Origin: CAYPOY01 sp964412395
Lineage (GTDB): Bacteria; Chloroflexota; Anaerolineae; B4-G1
Assembly (NCBI GenBank): GCA_964412395.1
Contig: CAYPOY010000066.1
Coordinates: forward strand, 1-20,336
Length of the DNA stretch: 20,336 nucleotides
Reading direction: 5' to 3'
In this document: one piece after another, positions 13,156 to 20,022 of the stretch
Layout: every line of letters begins with the position of its first letter
Position numbering within the stretch: the stretch's first letter is position 1
The notes under the pieces: generated by a model
The model's input: only the letters and a program-made list of their open reading frames with translations
Told to the model about the DNA's origin: nothing
The model's database searches: none
Made by a program: the position numbers and the translations under genes

Positions 13156-15498
13156 CTACCGCCCCCCTTTCCGTTCCTCCAGCGCCAGGAAGATCTTCTC
13201 CGCCGAAAGCGGCAGGTCGTTGAAGCGGATGCCGAGCGCGTCGTTGATAGCGTTGGCAATCGCTGGCGCGGTCGGCACCATCACGTGTTCCCCCACACCT
13301 CGTGCGCCCCACGGACCATCCTCCAAAGGCGTCTCGACGATGTCGCCGTGAATTTCCTTCGGCACGTCCACGGCGGTCATAATGCGATAGTCCACCAGGC
13401 TGGGGTTCACAGGACGGCCATCCTCGTCAAACCTGAGCGCCTCGAAGGCCGAACTCATCCCATGCACCGCGCCGCCCTCGATCTGCGTCAGCACCAGGTC
13501 GGGGTTGATCGCCTTGCCCACATCGTAGGCGCTGGCGATCTTGAGCACCTCAACCTGGCCGGTCTCGGTATCCACCTCCAGGTCCACTGCCTGTGCGCCG
13601 ACAGTGTAGTGCACCACCGCACGGGGACCCTGACCGGTCTCGAAATCCAGGTTAGTGACGTAGGTGGGCATAAACTTGCCGTGCCCAATGATGGGGCCGC
13701 CTTTCCACCCTTCAAAGTTCTCGTTGGGCAGACCATAGATGACCATATTCTGGAGCGGCTGTTCGCGTTCGGATTTGTACGAGATGACCTTGCCGTCCTT
13801 GATGTTCAGATCGTCGGGCTCCTCGTTCCAGTGCTCGGCGACGATCTCTAAAATTTGCCCCCTGGCGTCCTCAGCGGCGGCCTTGACCGCGTTGCCCGTT
13901 GTCCAGGTGATGCGGCTGGCGACCGTCTGCCACTCGTAGGGGCTGTATCGCGTGTCCACCGGGGCCGAGATGCGCACCCACTCGTAGGGCACGCCCAGCG
14001 CCTGCGCCGCGATCTGCGCCATGACGGTGAACGCTCCCTGTCCCAACTCTTGCGCCCCAATCTCGACGTTGACCGTCGCGTCCTCGTTAAAGCGCACGAT
14101 GGCCGAGCTGCCGGGGTTGGGCGGCATGGCCGGGGCTTTCCACATAATGGCGATGCCCTGGCCGCGCTTCTTGTGTGGTGCAGAGGGTTTCTCCTTCCCA
14201 CCCCACCCTATCGCCTCTGTGACTTTGTCAATGCAGGCCACCAGGTCAATGGGGGTCATCTCCATCCCGGTCAGGATCGCCTGCCCCGTCTTGACGCAGT
14301 TGCGGCGGCGGAACTCGGCCGCGTCCATCCCGATCTTGGCAGCCAGTTGGTCCATAATCTGCTCAATGCCCCAGTGGATTTCGGGCATGCCAAAGCCGCG
14401 CATGGCGCTGCCGATGGGCCGGTTGGTGTAGACGCAGTAGGAATCGCCCTTGACGTTCGGGATGTCGTAGGGGCCGGTGCAAGAGTAACCGGCAGCGCGG
14501 GCGATGTTGACGCCATAATCGTTGTAGGCCCCGCCGCCGAAGTAGTACTCAGTCTCCATCGCCAGCAGGTTGCCCTCGGCGTCGCAGCCGATCTTGGTGT
14601 GCGCCACCAGGCTCTGGCGCACCGTCGTGCCGACGAATTCCTCTTCGCGCGTCATGCGTAATTTGACCGGATGCCCTTTGACCGTCCGTGCCAGGACGAC
14701 CGCGCACGCCTCCATCGAGATGCCCGCCTTGCCACCAAATCCGCCGCCGACATAGGGGGACACCACGCGCAGGTTGCCGTGCGGGATGGACAGGCTCTGG
14801 GCGATCAGGTCGCGCTGGGCGAAGGGTGACTGCGAGCTGGCCCACAGCGTCACTTCCCCGGACGACTCCCACAGGGCCACCGCCACATGGGGCTCGATCG
14901 GCACGTGCTGGATCTGAGGAAGGCGGAACGTTCCCTCTACGATGGCGGCGCACCTGGCCCAGGCGGGTTCGACGTCCCCTTTGCGCAGTTTGAAGTGCTC
15001 CGAGATATTGGTGCCCGGTTTGGGGAAGATGAAGTTTGCCACTCTGTACTCGCCCAGGTCGGGGTGGAGCAGGGGGGCGTCCGGCTGGGCGGCCTCCACC
15101 GGGTCAAAGACCGCCGGCAATTTCTCGTACTCGACCTCGACGAGTTGGGCGGCCTCTTCCGCGATCTCTTCGCTGGTCGCAATGACCCCGGCGACGGGAT
15201 CCCCGACGTACCGCACGCGCTCGCCAGCAAAGATGGGGCGGTCTATGAGGTACAGGCCGATGCGCGTGGGAACGTCCTTGCCCGTGACCACCACCCGGAC
15301 GCCGGGCACCGCCAGCGCCTTGCTGACGACGATGCGCTTAATCAGGGCGTGGGCGTAGGGGCTGCGGACCAACCTTCCGTAGTACAGGCCGGGGCCAAAT
15401 TGCATGTCGTCAGTAAAGGTGGCGGACCCGGTCACCTTTTCGTACACGTCCACACGGGGGACGCTCTTGCCAACGGGGTCAGAAGTGAACTCGTTCAT
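13156..15498 (-). CDS. xanthine dehydrogenase family, molybdenum-cofactor-binding subunit
   Basis: The 780-residue large subunit hydroxylates a substrate carbon with water at a Mo-cytosine- or molybdopterin-dinucleotide centre. Motifs are GGGFGGK (251-257), SAMRGFGMPEI (364-374, where xanthine-dehydrogenase relatives carry the substrate-orienting Arg) and GARGVGEH with catalytic Glu737. The AYxCSFR loop of aerobic CO dehydrogenase is absent, so this is not CoxL proper. ATG 15498 has AGGAGG 6 nt upstream and overlaps the 2Fe-2S gene's TGA by 4 nt (ATGA), showing coupled translation. Together with the two genes before it this makes a complete three-subunit enzyme. The substrate is unknown: purine, N-heterocycle or aldehyde. 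Confidence 0.93.
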   Translation of the reverse strand: MNEFTSDPVGKSVPRVDVYEKVTGSATFTDDMQFGPGLYYGRLVRSPYAHALIKRIVVSKALAVPGVRVVVTGKDVPTRIGLYLIDRPIFAGERVRYVGDPVAGVIATSEEIAEEAAQLVEVEYEKLPAVFDPVEAAQPDAPLLHPDLGEYRVANFIFPKPGTNISEHFKLRKGDVEPAWARCAAIVEGTFRLPQIQHVPIEPHVAVALWESSGEVTLWASSQSPFAQRDLIAQSLSIPHGNLRVVSPYVGGGFGGKAGISMEACAVVLARTVKGHPVKLRMTREEEFVGTTVRQSLVAHTKIGCDAEGNLLAMETEYYFGGGAYNDYGVNIARAAGYSCTGPYDIPNVKGDSYCVYTNRPIGSAMRGFGMPEIHWGIEQIMDQLAAKIGMDAAEFRRRNCVKTGQAILTGMEMTPIDLVACIDKVTEAIGWGGKEKPSAPHKKRGQGIAIMWKAPAMPPNPGSSAIVRFNEDATVNVEIGAQELGQGAFTVMAQIAAQALGVPYEWVRISAPVDTRYSPYEWQTVASRITWTTGNAVKAAAEDARGQILEIVAEHWNEEPDDLNIKDGKVISYKSEREQPLQNMVIYGLPNENFEGWKGGPIIGHGKFMPTYVTNLDFETGQGPRAVVHYTVGAQAVDLEVDTETGQVEVLKIASAYDVGKAINPDLVLTQIEGGAVHGMSSAFEALRFDEDGRPVNPSLVDYRIMTAVDVPKEIHGDIVETPLEDGPWGARGVGEHVMVPTAPAIANAINDALGIRFNDLPLSAEKIFLALEERKGGR

Positions 15499-16001
15499 TG
15501 CGCACCTCCTCTTGCTGCGACTGCCTGGATAGCCTCGATTATGCGCAGGTAGCCCGTGCAGCGGCATAGGTTGCCCACCAGGGCTTCCCGTATTTCTTCC
15601 TCAGTTGGATGGGGGCTGCGCTCCAGCAGGGCGTGGGCCGAGATCAATATTCCCGGCGTGCAGAAGCCGCATTGAACGGCGTTGTGCCCTACAAAGGCCT
15701 CCTGCAACGCGCTCAACAGACCCTTGGGGTTTTCCGAAACCCCAAGGGTCTCCCGGTGGGCCAGCCCTTCCACCGTGGTTACCTCGCGACCGTCGGCTTC
15801 GACGGCCAGCATCATGCACGAGTTCACTGGTTCCCCGTCCACCAGCACGGTGCAGGCCCCGCACTCTCCGGCCGAGCAGCCGTTCTTGGCGCCGGTGAGC
15901 GCCAGTTTCTCCCGCAGCATCTGGAGTAGTGTCATATTCGACGGCACGTCCAGATACTCCTTGCCACCGTTCACAGTCACAGAAATCGTATGATTTGCCA
16001 T
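15495..16001 (-). CDS. xanthine dehydrogenase family, [2Fe-2S] subunit
   Basis: The small subunit carries electrons from the Mo site to FAD. Numbered from ATG 16001 (AGGAG just upstream, better than GTG 16013), the plant-type cluster is Cys42, 47, 50, 62 (NGCSAGECGAC) and the second cluster is Cys111, 114, 146, 148 (CGFC, CRC). The family norm is ~150-160 residues; this one has 168. The excess is at ~84-95 (ETLGVSENPKGL), encoded by a 34-bp perfect hairpin element. The rest aligns with normal members, running from VEGLA to SALQEAF to AVQCGFCTPG, so the insertion sits in the loop between the domains and looks tolerated. It overlaps the Mo-subunit start by 4 nt and follows the FAD gene by 29 nt. 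Confidence 0.93.
   Translation of the reverse strand: MANHTISVTVNGGKEYLDVPSNMTLLQMLREKLALTGAKNGCSAGECGACTVLVDGEPVNSCMMLAVEADGREVTTVEGLAHRETLGVSENPKGLLSALQEAFVGHNAVQCGFCTPGILISAHALLERSPHPTEEEIREALVGNLCRCTGYLRIIEAIQAVAARGGAQ
15718..15751. repeat. 34-bp perfect palindromic element inserted in the 2Fe-2S gene
   Basis: AGACCCTTGGGGTTT (15718-15732) and AAACCCCAAGGGTCT (15737-15751) are perfect 15-bp arms with the 4-nt loop TCCG. It is translated as part of the loop TLGVSENPKG. In structure and consequence it resembles the palindromic elements of Rickettsia that insert in frame in protein genes. Confidence 0.85.
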
Positions 16002-16008
16002 CTCACTC

Positions 16009-16036
16009 CTCACGTTTCACGTTTTGCGTTTTACGC
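16009..16036. repeat. heptamer array (ACGTGAA family), 4 units
   Basis: On the minus strand the units are GCGTAAA, ACGCAAA, ACGTGAA, ACGTGAG, covering nearly the whole gap between the FAD and 2Fe-2S genes. The first unit provides the TAA stop of the FAD gene. The last one runs into the AGGAG ribosome site of the next gene. It is the same family as the array at 4783-4852. Confidence 0.75.
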
Positions 16037-16924
16037 ACTGTATAGTTGCCCCCACACCTCTCCCAGCCCCCGCAACGCCAAGTTCCGCACCATCGCTTTC
16101 CGGTAAGCAGCACTGGCGCGCACGTCGTCAATGGGGCTCGCAGCCTCCATCGCTCTCTCGGCAGCGGCAGCAAAAGTCTCCTCACCCGGTGGGTTGGCCG
16201 CCAGCACCTCCTCGGCCCCCAGTGCTCGCAGCGGCACCGGCGCGACCGAGGCCAACCCGATGCGGAAACGGTAGCCGGAGGGAGTCATCCCATCAGGGAA
16301 GCCGAAGACTGCCACACCGACGATGGACAGGTCGCCGACCTTGTTGCGACCCAGTTTCAGGTACCTCCCTGCGCTGCTGGCTGGTGGGACTGGGAAACGG
16401 ATAGCGGTCATGAACTCGCCCGCCTGCATCGTCGTCTGGCCGGGACCGAGGAAGTACTCCCCGGCCGGCACCTCTCGCTCGCCGTGCGCCCCGTAGAGAG
16501 AGAGCCGCCCGTCCAGTACCAGCGTAGCCGGAGCGGTGTCGGCGGCGGGCGAACCGTTGCACAGGTTGCCACCTATCGTGGCGCGGGTGCGCAGTTGGTA
16601 CGAGGCGACGGAGTTGGCCGCCTCCGCCAGCAGCGGGTAGTGGGCCACCACATCCGGATGGCGGGCGATCTCGTTCATCGTTGCCGCCGCCCCGACCGTC
16701 AGCCCGGCTTTCTCGTCGTACACGATGTCCCGCATACCGGGCAGGTGCTTGACGTCTACCACAATCTTGGGACGGATGAACCCATCGCGCATACGCACAA
16801 AGAGGTCGGTGCCGCCCATCAGCAGCCGCGCCGCTTCCCCGTGCTCCGCCAAGAGGCGGATCACCTCGTCGGGAGTGCCTGCCCTCATATAGTCGAAACT
16901 TGGAAGACCCGGCCTTGCCAGCAT
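16031..16924 (-). CDS. xanthine dehydrogenase family, FAD-binding subunit
   Basis: The 297-residue medium subunit passes electrons from the 2Fe-2S clusters to FAD and on to the acceptor. FAD-binding motifs are LLMGGTDLFVRM (35-46) and ATIGGNLCNGSPAADTAPA (115-133), followed by the CO-dehydrogenase-flavoprotein-type C-terminal domain (YLKLGRNKVGDLSIVGVAV). ATG 16924 is only 2 nt after the esterase stop, and its AGGAGGT site lies inside the end of the esterase gene, so the two are translationally coupled. The stop is formed by the heptamer array. Confidence 0.92.
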   Translation of the reverse strand: MLARPGLPSFDYMRAGTPDEVIRLLAEHGEAARLLMGGTDLFVRMRDGFIRPKIVVDVKHLPGMRDIVYDEKAGLTVGAAATMNEIARHPDVVAHYPLLAEAANSVASYQLRTRATIGGNLCNGSPAADTAPATLVLDGRLSLYGAHGEREVPAGEYFLGPGQTTMQAGEFMTAIRFPVPPASSAGRYLKLGRNKVGDLSIVGVAVFGFPDGMTPSGYRFRIGLASVAPVPLRALGAEEVLAANPPGEETFAAAAERAMEAASPIDDVRASAAYRKAMVRNLALRGLGEVWGQLYSA

Positions 16925-16926
16925 GT

Positions 16927-17571
16927 TTACTCACCTCCTCGCTCGGTGCCTAGCAGAAAAGACTGTACGTGTTTCCAGATGAATTTCAGATGGCCATTGA
17001 GATCGTGATCTGCGTTCACCTCAATCAAGTGGACCTTGTCTGGGAAATTGGCGGCATACTTTCGGCTGTGGTCCATCGGCACAACATCATCGTTCCGGCC
17101 ATGGATGATGGTGATAGGAGTCGTCGGGGGAATGGGCTCAAGATAGCGCAGCCCATCTATGTGCAGGTCATACCTCACCGGAAGTTCCTGCTCAAACGCA
17201 TAGTGGAAAACTGGCCCAACGCCTGCTTTCTTCCACTGTTCGATCTCATCCTCCGAAAGCCCCCCTGACAGCCAAAATAGACCCGGTGCCAGGAGAAGCA
17301 TCTTCTTGACGCCGCCAAAGCGATGCGCGTAGTGTAGACCAATCAATCCACCCAGGGAACTGCCAATAATGCTGATGTTTCCCAGGTGGTGATCAAGTAC
17401 GTATTGTCTCAGACGATTGATCATCCCTGTAACCGTCATGTATTCGAAATCCTTGGGCGTTGGATTGAAATCAATGGCGTGAAACTCCACCTGCGGAAGC
17501 GCTTTGAACTTTTCTCTGAAGTATTGCGCTTTGGTGGATTGTCCGGAAGATGCAAAGCCGTGCAAGTGCAA
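16927..17571 (-). CDS. YqiA/UPF0227-type alpha/beta-hydrolase (esterase), N-terminus displaced by a homopolymer
   Basis: This is a small serine esterase-like protein. LHGFASSGQS is at the N-terminus, nucleophile Ser72 in GSSLGG, an acid at Asp161/162 (HGRNDDVVP) and His189 (ADHDL). The only start in this frame is TTG 17571, with no ribosome site. The residues just upstream (KKTILHLHGFASS) are clearly part of the family's first strand. They connect to ATG 17590, which has a GGAG site 8 nt upstream, only if the run of eight A (17577-17584 on the plus strand as T) were seven. They connect to ATG 17595 only if it were nine. It is the first gene of the four-gene unit ending with the Mo subunit; its substrate is unknown. 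Confidence 0.75.
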   Translation of the reverse strand: MHLHGFASSGQSTKAQYFREKFKALPQVEFHAIDFNPTPKDFEYMTVTGMINRLRQYVLDHHLGNISIIGSSLGGLIGLHYAHRFGGVKKMLLLAPGLFWLSGGLSEDEIEQWKKAGVGPVFHYAFEQELPVRYDLHIDGLRYLEPIPPTTPITIIHGRNDDVVPMDHSRKYAANFPDKVHLIEVNADHDLNGHLKFIWKHVQSFLLGTERGGE

Positions 17572-17576
17572 GATCG

Positions 17577-17584
17577 TTTTTTTT
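17577..17584 (-). other. eight-A tract at the esterase start (frameshift or slippage site)
   Basis: The coding strand reads ATGGAC, AAAAAAAA, CGATC. With seven A, ATG 17590 gives MDKKTILHLHGF; with nine, the ATG at 17595 gives MRNGQKKTILHLHGF; with the eight present, neither start is in frame. This could be an indel error, phase variation, or transcriptional slippage. Confidence 0.7.
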
Positions 17585-17710
17585 GTCCATTTCTCATTCT
17601 CCCCCTGTGTCCTGCTTTCGGATGCGCACTGGCCCAGCCGTAGGGTAGGTTGGCGGCGAGTCAGACGTGCAATCGTCTCGTATCGGCCACATCCGTTTTG
17701 GTCATCCGCC

Positions 17711-18925
17711 CTAGACCACTCCTCGCTCCCTCAGCCTGGTCACCTCTGCGACAGTGTAGTCCAGCAAACCAGCCAATACCTCCTCCGTGTGCTGACCCAG
17801 GAGTGGCGGCGGCCGGCGCACCTGGGCCGGGGTCTGCGACAGTTTGTAGGGGAAGCCGGTGAGCCGCACCGGGCCAGCCGTAGGGTGTTCCGTCTCCAAC
17901 GCCAGGCCCCGCGCCTGTGCCTGGGGATGGTTGAAGACGTCCGGCACGGCATTGATCGGCCCGCAGGGCAGCCCAACCTCCCGCAGGTCAGCCAGCCACT
18001 TGCCGGCGTCACGGGCGGCGAAGACATCGTTGAGCGCCGCCACCAATGCCGGTCGGTTGGAGACACGCGCCCCGTTGGTGGCGAAGCGCGGGTCGTCCCT
18101 CAGAGCCGGCCGGCCGATCACGTCGCACAGCAGGGCCCACTGGCGCTCGTTGGCCGCCGCCAGTGCGAACCAGCGGTCGCGGGCGCGGAAGGCCTCGTAG
18201 GGGGCAATGTTGGGGTGGGCGTTGCCCAGCCGGCGGGAGGCTGCCCCCCCGACCAGGTAATTGGAGGCTACGTTCGCCAGGAGCGCCACCTGTGTGTCCA
18301 GCAATGAGATATCCACCAGTTGCCCCTCGCCCATGTGAACGTGGTCGCGGGCACGCAGCGCCGCCAGGATCGCCGCCGCCGCGAACATCCCGGCCGTGAT
18401 GTCCACGATGGGCACCCCCACTCGAGACGGCGGCCCCTCCTCCGGCCCGGTGATGCCCATCATCCCACCCTCGGCCTGGATGATGAAGTCGTAGCCGGGC
18501 CGCTCGGCGTAGGGACCGGTACGGCCATAGCCGCTGATGGAGCAGTAAACCAGGCGCGGGTTCAGAGCGTGCAGGTCATCGTATCCCAGCCCCATCCCGC
18601 CCAGAACGCCGGTGCGAAAGTTCTCCACCAGCACATCGGAGATGCCGGCCAGCCGGCGCACGATCTCTCGTCCCTCCGGGCTTTTGAGGTTGACCGTGAC
18701 GCTGCGCTTGTTGCGGTTGGCAGCGATGAAATAGGCCGATTCGCCCGGATAGGGGCCGTAGGGCTCTCCCACGAAGGGCGGCCCCCAGCCCCGGCTGTCG
18801 TCGCCCCGGCCGGGCCGCTCCACCTTGATCACGTCCGCGCCCAGGTCGCCCAACATCATCGTGCAGTAGGGGCCGGCCAGAGCGCGGGTCATATCAAGGA
18901 CGCGAATGTCTCTCAAAGGTTGCAT
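17711..18925 (-). CDS. CaiB/BaiF family (class III) CoA-transferase
   Basis: The 404-residue enzyme moves CoA between carboxylic acids, working as an interlocked dimer. Family motifs are RVLDMTRALAGPYCTMMLGD (8-27), VIKVERPGRGDDSR, NRNKRSVTVNLK (71-82) and catalytic Asp146 in PGYDFIIQAEGG. I choose ATG 18925 because a full AGGAGGTG lies just upstream and because the family starts exactly here. The open frame nevertheless runs on upstream into the nitrilase gene through an octamer array. The CoA donor and acceptor are not predictable. Confidence 0.9.
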   Translation of the reverse strand: MQPLRDIRVLDMTRALAGPYCTMMLGDLGADVIKVERPGRGDDSRGWGPPFVGEPYGPYPGESAYFIAANRNKRSVTVNLKSPEGREIVRRLAGISDVLVENFRTGVLGGMGLGYDDLHALNPRLVYCSISGYGRTGPYAERPGYDFIIQAEGGMMGITGPEEGPPSRVGVPIVDITAGMFAAAAILAALRARDHVHMGEGQLVDISLLDTQVALLANVASNYLVGGAASRRLGNAHPNIAPYEAFRARDRWFALAAANERQWALLCDVIGRPALRDDPRFATNGARVSNRPALVAALNDVFAARDAGKWLADLREVGLPCGPINAVPDVFNHPQAQARGLALETEHPTAGPVRLTGFPYKLSQTPAQVRRPPPLLGQHTEEVLAGLLDYTVAEVTRLRERGVV

Positions 18926-19942
18926 TGCACCTCCTGGCGAGTCAGTGAATCGGCGAGCCAGCGAGTTGCTCATTCGCTGATTCGCTGATTCGCTGATTCG
19001 CTGATTCGCTGATTCGCTGATTCGCTGTGCCGGCTCAAACCGGCTCCGCGCCGGCGTGAGTATGTCCCGGTAGGCCGCCAGGTTGCGGTCCTCCAGGTGA
19101 TCGAAGATCATCGGCGTGCGTGCTCCGTAGGTGACGTAGCGGATCGGGTCCGGGTCGAGTTCGGCGGCGATGATCTCCTCGGTGCCCCGGGCCAGCGCCA
19201 ACACCTGGGCGATGGGGCTGACGATCATGCTGTGGCCGAAGTAGTAGTTACTCCCTGCGTCGGGGCCGATGCTGTTGCAAGCGGCGATGTAGACGTGGTT
19301 GTCGTAGGCGCGGGCGCGGTTGGTCATCTCCCAGATCTCAAAGCTGCGCAGCAGGGCCGCCGGGCGGACGATGACCTCAGCCCCCCGGATGGCCTCGCAG
19401 CGGTAGAGCTCCGGGAAGTCGCCGTCGTAGCAGATGGTCAGGCCGACGTTGGCCAGCTCCGTCTCCACGACGACCGGCTCGCTGCCGGGTGTGGACCAGC
19501 CTGTCCTGAGCGGTGCCCTGAGCCTGTCGAAGGGCGCAGCCGAAGGACCTCCGCTGGAGAGTCGCTCGGTGGGGAAGAGGTGGGTCTTGTGGTAGACGCC
19601 CAGCAACTCCCCGTCAGGGCCGAAGAGGGCCGCGCTGTTGTAGACCACGCTCCGCTGGGGTCCTCGCTCGTAAGTGGGGAAGACGACGTAGACCCCCAGA
19701 TCGCGGGCGGCAGTGGCCACCGGCTCCGTCATCCGGCCGGGGAGCGTGTCCACGCGCTCCCACAGTTCCTCCGCCGGGCAGCCGGGGGTGAAGCCGGTGG
19801 TGACCGTTTCCGGCAGGACGATCAATTGGGCGCTGGTCTCCCGCACCGCCCGTTCCACCCAGGCGATGGCCTTCTGCACGTTCTCGCGCACCGCCATCGG
19901 CGTGACGGCGAACTGGGCGCAGGCGATAGTGAATTGTTGCAT
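17711..19942 (-). CDS. nitrilase-superfamily hydrolase, open frame continuing into the CoA-transferase
   Basis: ATG 19942 has AGGAG 4 nt upstream; the 23 extra residues available from 20011 come from an intergenic repeat. Residues 1-~298 are a carbon-nitrogen hydrolase that cleaves an amide, N-carbamoyl compound or nitrile. The triad is Glu45 (LPETVTTGF), Lys119 (YHKTHLFP) and Cys171 (ICYDGDFPE). Residues ~134-150 (SAAPFDRLRAPLRTGWS) are encoded by a palindromic repeat inserted in the loop after HLFPTER, near the active site, where relatives go directly to TPGSEP. After ~305 the frame enters a TTCGCTGA array, read as RISESANQ, and continues with no stop to the CoA-transferase ATG at residue 340. 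I interpret two genes joined by repeat expansion; a 743-residue fusion protein is possible. Confidence 0.75.
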   Translation of the reverse strand: MQQFTIACAQFAVTPMAVRENVQKAIAWVERAVRETSAQLIVLPETVTTGFTPGCPAEELWERVDTLPGRMTEPVATAARDLGVYVVFPTYERGPQRSVVYNSAALFGPDGELLGVYHKTHLFPTERLSSGGPSAAPFDRLRAPLRTGWSTPGSEPVVVETELANVGLTICYDGDFPELYRCEAIRGAEVIVRPAALLRSFEIWEMTNRARAYDNHVYIAACNSIGPDAGSNYYFGHSMIVSPIAQVLALARGTEEIIAAELDPDPIRYVTYGARTPMIFDHLEDRNLAAYRDILTPARSRFEPAQRISESANQRISESANQRMSNSLARRFTDSPGGAMQPLRDIRVLDMTRALAGPYCTMMLGDLGADVIKVERPGRGDDSRGWGPPFVGEPYGPYPGESAYFIAANRNKRSVTVNLKSPEGREIVRRLAGISDVLVENFRTGVLGGMGLGYDDLHALNPRLVYCSISGYGRTGPYAERPGYDFIIQAEGGMMGITGPEEGPPSRVGVPIVDITAGMFAAAAILAALRARDHVHMGEGQLVDISLLDTQVALLANVASNYLVGGAASRRLGNAHPNIAPYEAFRARDRWFALAAANERQWALLCDVIGRPALRDDPRFATNGARVSNRPALVAALNDVFAARDAGKWLADLREVGLPCGPINAVPDVFNHPQAQARGLALETEHPTAGPVRLTGFPYKLSQTPAQVRRPPPLLGQHTEEVLAGLLDYTVAEVTRLRERGVV
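18928..18935 (-). promoter_or_regulatory. ribosome site that fixes the CoA-transferase start
   Basis: On the minus strand, AGGAGGTG is followed by CA and ATG 18925. This strong site inside a continuous open frame argues that the CoA-transferase is made as a separate protein. Confidence 0.7.
18973..19027. repeat. octamer tandem array TTCGCTGA, 6.9 copies
   Basis: Six perfect copies plus 7 of 8 bases of a seventh, between the hydrolase and CoA-transferase domains. On the minus strand (TCAGCGAA) the array has no stop codon in any of the three frames and always encodes permutations of RISESANQ. On the plus strand every unit contains a TGA. Each gain or loss of a unit shifts the frame by 8 bp. 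Degenerate units continue to about 18936. Confidence 0.95.
19516..19534. repeat. palindromic repeat inside the nitrilase gene
   Basis: Plus strand CCCTGAGCCTGTCGAAGGG; the coding strand starts CCCTTCGACAGGCTCAGGG and encodes PFDRLRA. A second partial copy (GCTCAGGACAGG on the coding strand, plus positions 19501-19512) follows it. The core is shared with 3683-3700 and 2684-2707. Confidence 0.75.
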
Positions 19943-19956
19943 AGCTCTCCTAAAGG

Positions 19957-20022
19957 TCGGGATTCGTAGACTCGGGATTCGTAGATTCGGGAAACACGAG
20001 ATACGAATCACGAACTACGAAT
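19957..20022. repeat. AT-rich intergenic repeats before the nitrilase gene
   Basis: A 15-bp unit, CGGGATTCGTAGACT/CGGGATTCGTAGATT, is repeated in tandem (about 19959-19991). Inverted-sense units of ACGAATC/ACGAACT type follow (to about 20038). They occupy the gap between the cyclase-family gene and the nitrilase gene. Their only coding effect is a spurious N-terminal extension. Confidence 0.7.

Noticed and set aside
13156..16924. coxM-coxS-coxL aerobic CO dehydrogenase
   Set aside because: The large subunit lacks the AYxCSFR active-site loop and has the RGFG motif of xanthine-dehydrogenase-type enzymes.
18973..19027. CRISPR array
   Set aside because: The unit is 8 bp with no spacers; it is a simple tandem repeat.
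17711..20011. A single 766-residue bifunctional hydrolase/CoA-transferase starting at 20011
   Set aside because: The first 23 residues come from an intergenic repeat and precede a good ribosome site and ATG at 19942. The linker is an octamer array, and the CoA-transferase has its own AGGAGGTG and canonical start.
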